Below, piece by piece: positions 41,656 to 49,441 of a stretch of 64,000 nucleotides of DNA; within the stretch, counting starts at the first letter, position 1, and each line of letters begins with the position of its first letter. The notes under the pieces were generated by a model, which did no database searches, was not told where the DNA came from, and saw only the letters and a program-made list of their open reading frames with translations. The stretch comes from Scatosoma sp045650185 (GTDB lineage: Bacteria > Bacillota > Clostridia > Christensenellales > Borkfalkiaceae): contig JAZRQY010000020.1 in the NCBI GenBank assembly GCA_045650185.1, positions 1 to 64,000 on the forward strand, given 5' to 3'. The translations under genes were made by a program, and so were the position numbers.

Positions 41656-42378
41656 ATGGGATTAAGAGAGGTTGTAAACATATTTTTGGATTATATCCAC
41701 GCGGTAGAAATAAAGCCGACGGTGGATTACGTTTGCGGTGGGGGCGAAGCTTTGCCAAAGCCGTTGTCAGCCGAGGAAGAGGGAGAGGCTCTGCGCCAAT
41801 TGTTCGCAGGAGAGAGCGAGGCGGAAGAGGCGAAAAGCAAACTCATCCAACACAATTTAAGGCTGGTGGTGTATATTGCAAAAAAATTCGACAATACTTC
41901 CGTTGACCCCGACGATTTGATTTCCATCGGGACGATTGGGCTCATTAAAGCGGTCAATTCTTTCCGTGTGGACAAGAATATCAAGCTGGCAACCTACGCC
42001 TCACGGTGCATCGAAAACGAGATTTTGATGTACCTTCGCCGTACCAGCAAACTGCGTACGGAGATTTCCTTTGACGAGCCGCTGAACACCGATTTTGACG
42101 GCAACGAGCTGCTGTTATCCGACGTTTTAGGGCTTTCTGCGGAAACGGTCTACGGGGAGCTTGAGGGGGAAGCGGAACGAGAGCAGCTCAAGGACGCTTT
42201 GGATAAGCTGACGGAACGAGAACGGAAGATTATGTATTTGCGCTTTGGGTTGTTTGGCGGCGAGGAGATGACGCAAAAGGACGTTGCCGACCTTTTGGGG
42301 ATTTCCCAAAGCTATATTTCACGCTTGGAAAAGAAGATTATCGGACGGCTGAAAAAGGAGCTTTCCAAAACCTACTAA
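41656..42378 (+). CDS. sigE: RNA polymerase sigma-E factor (mother-cell sporulation)
   Basis: Pro-sigma-E of 240 residues. An N-terminal pro-sequence of about 28 residues leads into YVCGGGEALPKPLS, close to the cleavage region in Bacillus. Region 2 has NLRLVVYIAKKFDNTSVDPDDLISIGTIGLIKAVNSF and ATYASRCIENEILMYLRR. Region 4 has LTERERKIMYLRFGL and the helix-turn-helix MTQKDVADLLGISQSYISRLE. It is coupled with spoIIGA, its processing protease, and followed by sigG. Confidence 0.97.
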   Translation: MGLREVVNIFLDYIHAVEIKPTVDYVCGGGEALPKPLSAEEEGEALRQLFAGESEAEEAKSKLIQHNLRLVVYIAKKFDNTSVDPDDLISIGTIGLIKAVNSFRVDKNIKLATYASRCIENEILMYLRRTSKLRTEISFDEPLNTDFDGNELLLSDVLGLSAETVYGELEGEAEREQLKDALDKLTERERKIMYLRFGLFGGEEMTQKDVADLLGISQSYISRLEKKIIGRLKKELSKTY

Positions 42379-42459
42379 GGTATAAAAAGCGGATGGATAA
42401 GACATACTGAATGCATACCTGCCTACGGCTTTTCTACATAAGAAAAAGGAGGAACAGAT

Positions 42460-43227
42460 ATGCAAAAGGTAGCCATTTGTGGAATCAGCGAAGCTGGTTT
42501 GCCAAAGTTGACAACGAAGGAAAACGAGGAACTGATGCTCCGCGTAAAGGCAGGGGATCGGCATGCGAGGGAACGGCTGATTGAAGGCAACTTGCGGTTG
42601 GTGCTTTCCCTGATGAAACGCTTTCGCAGCCGCAACGCCTGTCAGGACGACTTGTTTCAGGCAGGATGTTATGGCTTGATTAAGGCGATAGACAACTTTG
42701 ACGTGAGTATCGGGGTGCGCTTTTCCACTTATGCCGTGCCGATGGTAATCGGAGAAATGAAGCGGTTTTTACGGGACGGAAACTCTCTGCGCGTGTCCCG
42801 TAGTATTCGGGATACTGCCTATCAGGTACTCAAAGCAAGAGAGCGTATCGAGGAGAGGGACGAGGAAGCAACCATTCAAAAAATCGCCGAGGAAATGCAG
42901 GTGAAGGAACGAGAGGTTGTATACGCCTTGGACGCAATTTCCGACCCCATATCGTTGTACGAGCCGGTGTATAATAAGGCGGGGGATACCCTACTGCTTA
43001 TGGATCAGCTTTCAGACGAGAAAAATACCGACGAGATTTGGACGGAGCGAGTTGCCCTGCAGACGGCGTTAGAGCGCCTTGGCGAAAGGGAAAAGAAGAT
43101 AGTATTGCTTCGCTATTACGAGGGGAAAACACAGACGGAAATTTCCGAGGAAATCGGCATTTCGCAGGCGCAGGTATCGAGGCTTGAAAAAACCGCCTTG
43201 CAATCTATTCGCAAAAATATATCGTAA
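42460..43227 (+). CDS. sigG: RNA polymerase sigma-G factor (forespore)
   Basis: Late forespore sigma factor, 255 residues, without a pro-sequence. The N-terminus KVAICGISEAGLPKLT matches the conserved SigG start, thought to mediate anti-sigma control. Region 2 is CQDDLFQAGCYGLIKAIDNFD and FSTYAVPMVIGEMKRFLRD; region 4 ends ISEEIGISQAQVSRLEK. It has an AAGGAGG ribosome binding site. In the 81-nt gap after sigE I could not find a convincing sigma-F type promoter. Confidence 0.97.
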   Translation: MQKVAICGISEAGLPKLTTKENEELMLRVKAGDRHARERLIEGNLRLVLSLMKRFRSRNACQDDLFQAGCYGLIKAIDNFDVSIGVRFSTYAVPMVIGEMKRFLRDGNSLRVSRSIRDTAYQVLKARERIEERDEEATIQKIAEEMQVKEREVVYALDAISDPISLYEPVYNKAGDTLLLMDQLSDEKNTDEIWTERVALQTALERLGEREKKIVLLRYYEGKTQTEISEEIGISQAQVSRLEKTALQSIRKNIS

Positions 43228-43236
43228 AAAGAGAAG

Positions 43237-43264
43237 AAAGGGCGGCGCAAAAGCCCCCTTTTTT
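43237..43264 (+). terminator. Intrinsic terminator after sigG
   Basis: Stem AAAGGGCGGC / GCCCCCTTT with one bulge and a T-run. Confidence 0.75.
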
Positions 43265-43282
43265 GCTGTATAATCTTTCCAC

Positions 43283-43362
43283 AATCCTGCTTTGCAGGAT
43301 TTCATCGCCTCCGCGATTTCATTCACCAAAGGTGAATTTCACTCGTTAAAAACGAATTTCAT
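43283..43362 (+). repeat. Array of four mini-hairpins separated by ATTTCAY (array 2, inverted relative to array 1)
   Basis: Hairpins CCTGC-TTT-GCAGG (43286-43298, extendable with flanking AAT/ATT), CGC-CTCC-GCG (43306-43315), TCACC-AAA-GGTGA (43323-43335) and TCGTT-AAA-AACGA (43343-43355). They are joined by ATTTCAT (43299-43305, 43316-43322), ATTTCAC (43336-43342) and ATTTCAT (43356-43362). ATTTCAC is the exact reverse complement of the GTGAAAT linker of array 1. Confidence 0.85.
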
Positions 43363-43428
43363 TTCTTTCACTTGGGACAGGCACGAAAGCGCAACCCCCA
43401 ACATACAATAAGGTATGGGGGGTGGGAT

Positions 43429-43731
43429 ATGGAGCTTAGCTATAACGAACTTCGGAAAAAAGAGGTAGTGAATACCATGGATGGTAAAAAGCTGGGACGG
43501 GTGTGCGATTTGGTTTTTTGTTATCCGGAAAACCGCATTTTGGGGTTTGTCGTTCCCGGTAGCCGTGCCTTTGGGTTTAAACGTGAGGAGTATTTTATCG
43601 ATCTGAAAAACATCGTCAAAATCGGGGAGGACGTTATCTTGGTCAATATTGGCTTTAAGGGGCAGCGACCTGCGGTAAAAACGAACGTATCGCCTGCTGA
43701 CTGTCGGCGCTCGTTCGAGGAATGTGAATAA
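43429..43731 (+). CDS. ylmC: YlmC/YmxH family PRC-barrel sporulation protein
   Basis: Protein of 100 residues with the PRC-barrel core: ELSYNELRKKEVVNTMDGKK, LGRVCDLVF, ILGFVVPG, EEYFIDLKNIVKIGEDVILV. The family is linked with sporulation in Firmicutes and often follows sigG, as here. Mechanism unknown. The C-terminus is a short extension with two cysteines. I chose the ATG at 43429 after GGGGTGGG; the CCCCCA upstream could pair with this ribosome binding site. Confidence 0.88.
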   Translation: MELSYNELRKKEVVNTMDGKKLGRVCDLVFCYPENRILGFVVPGSRAFGFKREEYFIDLKNIVKIGEDVILVNIGFKGQRPAVKTNVSPADCRRSFEECE

Positions 43732-43738
43732 AAAAGAT

Positions 43739-43769
43739 TGCGGGTATTGACAAAATACCCGTTTTTTGT
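43739..43769 (+). terminator. Intrinsic terminator after ylmC
   Basis: Stem CGGGTATT-gaca-AAATACCCG followed by TTTTTT. Confidence 0.85.
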
Positions 43770-43916
43770 TATACTGAAAGCCCCAAAACAGTTGTTTTGC
43801 GCATCTTTTTACGTGAAAGTTGAAAAAAAAGGAAAAATTTCATCCACCTTTCACAACATTTTCTGGTAAAATTTCCCCACGTCGGTTATAATAAACAAAG
43901 GGGGTATAGGATACAT

Positions 43917-44585
43917 ATGAGAATTTTGATTGTAGACGACGAGCGTATGATTCGCGAAGTGTTAAGAGAATATATTATCCGCGGCGGCTATGAGGCGGTG
44001 GAGGCGTCGAACGGCGAAGAGGCGGTACGGCTTTGTCGGCAGATGGAATTTGACGTCGTTCTGATGGATATCATGATGCCGCAGATGGACGGTTTTGAGG
44101 CGGTGCGCCAGATTTTACGGGAGAAGGACGTGGCGGTGATTATGCTTTCAGCGCTCGGCGAGGAGTACGATAAGCTTCGCGCGTTCGAGCTGGGCGTGGA
44201 CGATTACGTGACGAAGCCGTTTTCTCCCAAAGAAGTGCTGGCTCGCATCCACGCGGTGGCAAAGCGCCGTACCGTAAAGGAGAAAAAACGCAGTACGGGA
44301 TTGCAGTTCGAGGGGCTGAGGCTTGACCCCGAGGGCAGAAACGTCTACGTAAACGGGGAGAAGGTTTCGCTCACCCCGAAGGAATACGAGTTGCTCTTTT
44401 ATATGGCAAAGAACAAAGGAATTGCCTTGACGAGGGAGAGGCTACTCTCCGAGGTGTGGGGCTTTGACTTTTTCGGGGACGACAGAACGGTGGACACGCA
44501 TATTAAAATGTTGCGTTCCAACCTCAAGGAATATCGAAAATTCATCATTACGCTTCGTGGTTTAGGGTATAAGTTTGAGGCGTAG
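43917..44585 (+). CDS. OmpR/PhoB-family response regulator
   Basis: Two-component regulator of 222 residues. The receiver domain has VDDER (residues 6-10), phosphoacceptor Asp51 in LMDIMMP, and TKPFSPKEVLARI. The C-terminal winged helix runs from about 125, with LTPKEYELLFYMAKNKG and DDRTVDTHIKMLRSNL. It is followed 36 nt later by the sensor kinase. A TATAAT at about 43887-43892 may be the -10 box; no good -35 was found. Confidence 0.95.
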   Translation: MRILIVDDERMIREVLREYIIRGGYEAVEASNGEEAVRLCRQMEFDVVLMDIMMPQMDGFEAVRQILREKDVAVIMLSALGEEYDKLRAFELGVDDYVTKPFSPKEVLARIHAVAKRRTVKEKKRSTGLQFEGLRLDPEGRNVYVNGEKVSLTPKEYELLFYMAKNKGIALTRERLLSEVWGFDFFGDDRTVDTHIKMLRSNLKEYRKFIITLRGLGYKFEA

Positions 44586-44621
44586 AAATAGGGAAGCGAT
44601 ACACGCTGTACGGTGGAAGGC

Positions 44622-46127
44622 ATGGCGAAGAACAGTTGGTTGACAAAATGGAAAAACAAGAAACGGAAGGCGAGTATGTTTTTCGTGTTGTGGGCTGTAT
44701 TTGCCGCCCTCTCCTTTTTGTTGCTGCTCGTATTTTCCTTGACGCAGAGATTCGTTTTGCAGGACACCTATAAGAAGCAGACGATTGCTACCCTGAACGA
44801 TAAAGGAACGAGGATTCAGCGTGCTTTGCAGGAAACGCCTCCGAAGGATTTTGGTGGCAATTACGATGCTTTTTTGCGTTATTTGTCCACACGTGAAGGG
44901 GTGCAGATTTGTATCCTTGACGGGAACGGCAATATATTGATGCCGCTGGAAGAAAATATCGACCCGACCCTGCCGCTTTGGAAGGAAAACTTCGATTTTT
45001 CCAAGGTGATTGAAACGCATAAAGCCCAGCTTGCCGATAAGGGCGCAACGGTGGAAAACGGCGAAAGTGTCATCTATCCTGCCAGCGGTGGGTTTGTATA
45101 CGGCGCGGCGTTGCCGGGGTATGACGGACAATCGGAAGACACTTACCTCTACGTTTACCAATCAATGGAGTTGATTTTTGCGGTCGAGAGGGAACTGAAC
45201 GCGCGTATGATTTGGATTGCATTGTTCGTGTTCGTGCTCTCGTTTGCGGCATCCAGCGCAATTTCCGGGTTCCTGATTCGTCCTTTGGACGAAATTTCTG
45301 CAAAGGCGCAACAGCTGGCGCGAGGAAACTTCGAGGTGGACTTCCACGGCGAGGACTATTTTGAGGAGATGCAAGGCTTGTCCTCCTCGCTGAATTTTGC
45401 GAAGGACGAGCTGTCCAAGGCCGACCGCATGCAAAAGGAATTAATCGCCAACGTTTCCCACGATTTTAAGACCCCTTTGACGATGATTAAGGCGTACGCG
45501 GAGATGCTGGTGGATTTCCACGGCGAGGATAAAGTAAAAAGAGAGCAAAGCGCGCAGGTTATCATAGACGAGGCGGATCGCTTGGCATCGCTCGTTTCAG
45601 ACGTGTTGGACCTTTCCAAAATCCGTTCGGGGATACAGGAGCTTTCGTTAGAGCCGTTTGATATCTGTGCGTACTGCCGTGAAATTCTTGCTCGGTTTGA
45701 ATACCTTTCCGAAACGCAGGGCTACCGCTTTGAGGCGGAGATTGCGCAGGGGCTTTACACGGTAGCGGATAAGCAAAAAATCGGGCAAGTGTTGTATAAT
45801 TTAATCGGCAACGCCGTCAACTACACGGGCAAAAATAAGAAGGTGCGTGTGGTGCTCAGGAAGGAAAAAGGAGCGATTTACTTTGCCGTTATGGACACGG
45901 GAAAGGGGATTAAAGAAGAGGAGCTGTCGGAGATTTGGGACAGATATTATCGCTCTTCTGAATCGCATAAGCGTCCCGTAAAGGGGACGGGCTTGGGGCT
46001 GTCAATCGTGAAAACGATTTTGGAAAGACACAGCTTTGAGTATGGTGTAGAAAGTATCGTAGGGGTAGGCAGTACCTTTTACGCATATTTCCCTTTAAGT
46101 GGGGAAGAAACGAGTGAAGAAGAATAA
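44622..46127 (+). CDS. Sensor histidine kinase
   Basis: Membrane kinase of 501 residues. Two membrane helices (about 18-40 and 196-218) enclose an extracellular sensor of about 155 residues. A HAMP region follows (IRPLDEISAKAQQLARGNF), then the phosphoacceptor His280 in NVSHDFKTPLTMIKAYAEML. ATPase boxes are GQVLYNLIGNAVNY (N), VMDTGKGI (G1) and GTGLGLSIVK (G2). The ATG at 44622 is preferred over a GTG at 44613 because GGTGGA is then well placed. It partners the preceding regulator; the signal is unknown. Confidence 0.94.
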   Translation: MAKNSWLTKWKNKKRKASMFFVLWAVFAALSFLLLLVFSLTQRFVLQDTYKKQTIATLNDKGTRIQRALQETPPKDFGGNYDAFLRYLSTREGVQICILDGNGNILMPLEENIDPTLPLWKENFDFSKVIETHKAQLADKGATVENGESVIYPASGGFVYGAALPGYDGQSEDTYLYVYQSMELIFAVERELNARMIWIALFVFVLSFAASSAISGFLIRPLDEISAKAQQLARGNFEVDFHGEDYFEEMQGLSSSLNFAKDELSKADRMQKELIANVSHDFKTPLTMIKAYAEMLVDFHGEDKVKREQSAQVIIDEADRLASLVSDVLDLSKIRSGIQELSLEPFDICAYCREILARFEYLSETQGYRFEAEIAQGLYTVADKQKIGQVLYNLIGNAVNYTGKNKKVRVVLRKEKGAIYFAVMDTGKGIKEEELSEIWDRYYRSSESHKRPVKGTGLGLSIVKTILERHSFEYGVESIVGVGSTFYAYFPLSGEETSEEE

Positions 46128-46138
46128 AGGAGGGAACT

Positions 46139-47227
46139 ATGAATCCATTGGAAAATCAGGAACGAGAAGAGATGGTTTCGGGCGCGATGCCTGAGGGTCA
46201 AAGCGACGCGGTAACCACCGAAGAACAGAAACCGTCGAAAAGAGAAACCTTTTTGGCGTTGAACCGCAATCGTCCTAAGATAACCGATTTCACGGGACGC
46301 GCCGTCGTAGACGTTCGCTATTCGGTTGAAGAGGGAGTGGGGCTGATTTTGAAGTCCTTAAGGAAAGATTATTCCCATTTAGACGAGGAGTTTTTGCGTT
46401 TGGCGGAAGATAGACGGTCGTTTGTTGTCACTCGTCTTTACGCCCCCGTGTATTGCTCGTTTGCCGTTGCGAATTACTATTGGAAAAAGGGCGCAAAGAA
46501 GAACTTGGAGGAATTTACCTCGTCGGTGAATATCAATGCAACCGTTTCCGCAGCGCCTGCTTTTTTGAAAGCGGAAGAATGGGGCGCGCAGGCGGTTTGC
46601 CCCACCGGAATGGTTGTGCCCGAGGACAATTTGATGGCGACCAAAAAGCTCTCGCTGAAGGACGGAATGAAGCTTTTGAAGGAAAAAGCGGATGTTTCCA
46701 AGCCGATTAAAAAGGCAGATTGCATTTTGACGCAGGAAGATTATCAGCTGGTATACGTACCGATTGTCAAGGTGGATTTGGCGTATGGCGATAACGTATA
46801 CACGCAATGGGTCAACCTCGTCAACGGCGCGGTGCAGGTGGAATATGCCGTTGCAAAGGAAGTCTTGTCTGAGGCAGATAAGACTTTGGAAAAGGTGGGC
46901 GCAAGAAAGCGTTCGATTTTCTCCTGCTTGCTGTATGCGTTGACCTTCGTCGCATTGAGTATTCTGCAAGGTCAGATTGGCGACAAGTCGGAAACCCTGA
47001 AGGGCGGCATAGAGAGTTGGTTGCTTTCGGTGATTTTAGGCGGCGTAGCCTTTGGCCTATTGATGCTGTGGTTGGCTTGCTTTAGCTACAAAAAAAACAA
47101 GTTGGTTGACAGGGCGGTGTTGGAGAATAAAATGCCGTCGGCAAAGCTTGCCGTATTATGGAATCTGCTGGCAGGGTTGCTGGCAATTGCATCGGTAGTG
47201 CTGTTTGCGGTATTTGCTTTGATGTAA
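46139..47227 (+). CDS. Unknown membrane protein after the two-component system
   Basis: 362 residues, no family recognised. The first roughly 255 residues are hydrophilic and mixed alpha/beta, with an acidic, Gln-rich N-terminus (about 1-35). Conspicuous stretches are SFVVTRLYAPVYCSFAVANYYWKKG and EDYQLVYVPIVKVDLAYGDNVYTQWVNLVNG. Three hydrophobic helices close the protein (about 259-276, 292-316, 336-361). A strong AAAGGAGGG ribosome binding site and a gap of only 11 nt link it to the histidine kinase, so it is probably an accessory or target of that system. A terminator follows. Confidence 0.85.
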   Translation: MNPLENQEREEMVSGAMPEGQSDAVTTEEQKPSKRETFLALNRNRPKITDFTGRAVVDVRYSVEEGVGLILKSLRKDYSHLDEEFLRLAEDRRSFVVTRLYAPVYCSFAVANYYWKKGAKKNLEEFTSSVNINATVSAAPAFLKAEEWGAQAVCPTGMVVPEDNLMATKKLSLKDGMKLLKEKADVSKPIKKADCILTQEDYQLVYVPIVKVDLAYGDNVYTQWVNLVNGAVQVEYAVAKEVLSEADKTLEKVGARKRSIFSCLLYALTFVALSILQGQIGDKSETLKGGIESWLLSVILGGVAFGLLMLWLACFSYKKNKLVDRAVLENKMPSAKLAVLWNLLAGLLAIASVVLFAVFALM

Positions 47228-47261
47228 GGGCTCTGTCGCATAGACAATGTAAAAATCATAC

Positions 47262-47296
47262 AGCCGTTTGTCTGCATTCGTTGACAAACGGCTTTT
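47262..47296 (+). terminator. Intrinsic terminator overlapping the next promoter
   Basis: Stem AGCCGTTTGTC (47262-47272) / GACAAACGGCT (47283-47293) with TTTTT. Its 3' arm contributes bases to the -35 box of the following gene. Confidence 0.85.
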
Positions 47297-47309
47297 TGTG
47301 TGTTATACT
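47281..47309 (+). promoter_or_regulatory. Promoter of the RibU-like gene
   Basis: TTGACA (47281-47286), exactly 17 nt, TATACT (47304-47309). The leader to the ATG is too short for an FMN riboswitch. It holds a small hairpin AAACCT-aca-AGGTTT just before the GGAGAG ribosome binding site. Confidence 0.8.
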
Positions 47310-47353
47310 ATTGGAAAGAAGATAAACCTACAAGGTTTATAGGAGAGTTGGAT

Positions 47354-47926
47354 ATGCAAACAAGTGGAGGAAGACAAAATCGTTTTACGGCAAAGCGCTT
47401 GGCGCTGATGGCGGTATTTGTCGCGCTCTCCTATGCCGTCAGCTTTTTAGAAACGCCTCCGATTGCAGGCTTTTTGCGGTTGGATCTTGGCAACGTTTTC
47501 ATTTTGCTGATTTCCCTTCTGCTCGGCCCGATAGAAGGGGTGATCGTCTGCCTTTTAAAAGAGGGGCTGCGCTGTTTGACCAGTACCACCTTTTGCATTG
47601 GTGAGCTGGCAAACTTTGTCATTACCTCGTCGTTTATTTTACTGCCGTCTATTTTATATCGGTACAAAAAGGGGATTAAAGTGGTGCTCCTTTCCCTTGC
47701 GGCGGCGTGCTTAATCGGGGCAGGGGTTGCGCTTTTGATGAACCGCTTCGTACTGCTGCCTTGCTTTTACGAAAAAGGGTTTATTCCCATGCCGGCGAAA
47801 GAGATGTTCGGGGGAATCTGGTGGATTTTATTGCTGTTCAATCTTGTAAAATGCGTTCTCATTTCTATCATCGTCTTTCTGCTGTATAAGCGTCTATCAA
47901 ACTTTTTAAAAAGGTGGGAACAGTAA
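47354..47926 (+). CDS. ribU: ECF transporter substrate-binding (S) component, RibU-like
   Basis: Integral membrane S-component of 190 residues with five to six helices. It contains RLALMAVFVALSYAVSFLE at the N-terminus (typical of S components docking to EcfT) and KEGLRCLTSTTFCIGELANF, which resembles the riboflavin transporter RibU. Riboflavin is therefore the likely vitamin, but no FMN riboswitch supports this. I chose the ATG at 47354 after GGAGAG. tsaE follows 3 nt later, so the tRNA-modification genes share this promoter. Confidence 0.82.
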   Translation: MQTSGGRQNRFTAKRLALMAVFVALSYAVSFLETPPIAGFLRLDLGNVFILLISLLLGPIEGVIVCLLKEGLRCLTSTTFCIGELANFVITSSFILLPSILYRYKKGIKVVLLSLAAACLIGAGVALLMNRFVLLPCFYEKGFIPMPAKEMFGGIWWILLLFNLVKCVLISIIVFLLYKRLSNFLKRWEQ

Positions 47927-47929
47927 AGT

Positions 47930-48334
47930 ATGGCTGTATTCATTTCAAAATCAAGAGAGGAAACCTTGGCGTTTGCGGAAAGCTACGCAAAGACTCTTCG
48001 CGGTGGCGACGTCGTCCTTTTGGACGGAGAGATGGGCGCAGGCAAGACGGTGTTTACCAAAGGGCTTGCCAAAGGCTTGGGGATTGAGGAAGAGGTCACC
48101 TCTCCCACCTACGCCTATATGAACGATTATGACGGCAGATTGTTCCATTACGATTGCTACCGTATAGAGAGCGTGGAACAAGCAGAGCGTTTAGGGCTTG
48201 CCGACTACTTTGATATGGGGGGCATCTGCATCGTCGAGTGGGCGCAGAACATCGCGCCGCTGTTGCCTAAAAAGGTAAAACGAGTGACGATTAAAAAATT
48301 GAGCGAAAACGAAAGAGAGATTACTTGCGAATGA
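47930..48334 (+). CDS. tsaE: tRNA threonylcarbamoyladenosine biosynthesis ATPase TsaE
   Basis: ATPase of the t6A machinery that recharges the TsaBD complex, 134 residues. Walker A is LDGEMGAGKTVFTKG (about 31-45); SPTYAYMNDYDGRLFHYDCYR and GICIVEWAQN are conserved. It starts 3 nt after the RibU-like stop, and its stop overlaps the tsaB start (ATGA). Confidence 0.96.
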   Translation: MAVFISKSREETLAFAESYAKTLRGGDVVLLDGEMGAGKTVFTKGLAKGLGIEEEVTSPTYAYMNDYDGRLFHYDCYRIESVEQAERLGLADYFDMGGICIVEWAQNIAPLLPKKVKRVTIKKLSENEREITCE

Positions 48335-48975
48335 AATTTTTAGCAATCGATACCGCAAACGAATATATGTGCGTTTTGGCGTACAAGGACGGCAAAGTAG
48401 CGAAAGCCTTTTTGCCTGATTGCAGTATGCGCCATTCGACCGAGCTTATGGGGCAGGTGGAAAAAGCCCTGACGGAGTGCGAACTCACCCTTGAGGAATG
48501 CGACTTCTTTGCCGCCGTCGTGGGGGCAGGCTCGTTCACGGGGATTCGTATCGGGGTATCTGCGGCGAAGGGATTTTGTCTGGCGACGGGCAAACCGTCC
48601 TTGCCTATCACCTCTTTTGAGGTCGCTGCATATAATGCCTTAGAGCGTGGCAAAAAAACGCTGTGCGTTGTGGACGCTTTGCATGATGCCTATTATGCGT
48701 GTGGCTTTGATAAGGAAAACCGTGTCATTCTGCCCCCTGCGTACTTGACGGAAGACGAGGTCTTGTCGCTGGTAGACGAGGGGTATTCCCTGCGTGCTTT
48801 GCGTAGCAAAGACGAGTGGACGATCGGGCTTGTGGAGCGTGCGCAGGTGCAGGCGTGCGACCCTGCTGAAGGGTTGAAAAACGCGGTGCTTGCCAAGGCG
48901 AAGGCAGGCGCGTTCGGGGAATTGAACGCCGTGTACGTACGAAAGAGCTCGGCAGAGCTGAACTTGGGGAAATAA
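48331..48975 (+). CDS. tsaB: tRNA threonylcarbamoyladenosine biosynthesis protein TsaB
   Basis: Partner of TsaD, 214 residues. The ASKHA-type N-terminus is FLAIDTANEYMCVLAYKDG, followed by RHSTELMGQVEKAL, GAGSFTGIRIGVSAAKG and VDALHDAYYACGF. tsaE-tsaB-rimI is a typical cluster; tsaD, which often follows, is not in the window. Confidence 0.95.
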   Translation: MKFLAIDTANEYMCVLAYKDGKVAKAFLPDCSMRHSTELMGQVEKALTECELTLEECDFFAAVVGAGSFTGIRIGVSAAKGFCLATGKPSLPITSFEVAAYNALERGKKTLCVVDALHDAYYACGFDKENRVILPPAYLTEDEVLSLVDEGYSLRALRSKDEWTIGLVERAQVQACDPAEGLKNAVLAKAKAGAFGELNAVYVRKSSAELNLGK

Positions 48976-48976
48976 T

Positions 48977-49411
48977 ATGCAGTTTCGCAGTTGGAATGAA
49001 AAGGATTTGCCGATATTGGCAGAGATAGAGGGGCGGTGTTTTCCGTGCGACGCTTGGTCGGAGGAGATGCTTTCCGGGGTTTTAACAACCCCTTATCAAT
49101 GGTCGGTTTTGGCAGAGGAAGATGGGAAGATATACGGCTATGCGTGCCTGTTCTCCCTCTTTGAAACGGCGGAGCTTTTGAATATCGCCGTCGATACCGC
49201 CTATCGTGGACGGGGAATCGGGGAAAGGTTATTGACCGCCATCCACGACCAAGCCAAGACAATGGGCGCGGAGCGAATTTTGTTAGAGGTGCGTGTTTCC
49301 AACGCTCCTGCGATTGCTCTATATAAAAAGCACGGCTACGAAAAAATTGCCGTCCGCAAAAACTATTATGGCAACGGCGAAGACGCAGAGATTATGGAAA
49401 AGAGGCTGTAA
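48977..49411 (+). CDS. rimI: Ribosomal protein S18-alanine N-acetyltransferase
   Basis: GNAT acetyltransferase of 144 residues. Acetyl-CoA motif A is VDTAYRGRGIGERLLTAI (about 73-90), with LLEVRVSNAPAIALYKKHGYEK and RKNYYGNGEDAEIM, the RimI signature. It lies 1 nt after tsaB and is the last gene of the t6A cluster here. Confidence 0.94.
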   Translation: MQFRSWNEKDLPILAEIEGRCFPCDAWSEEMLSGVLTTPYQWSVLAEEDGKIYGYACLFSLFETAELLNIAVDTAYRGRGIGERLLTAIHDQAKTMGAERILLEVRVSNAPAIALYKKHGYEKIAVRKNYYGNGEDAEIMEKRL

Positions 49412-49441
49412 CCAAAACATCGGGTTTAGGAGGTAGGCGAA

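Noticed and set aside
47310..47353. FMN riboswitch before the RibU-like gene
   Set aside because: The transcribed leader is about 40 nt, far too short for the aptamer.
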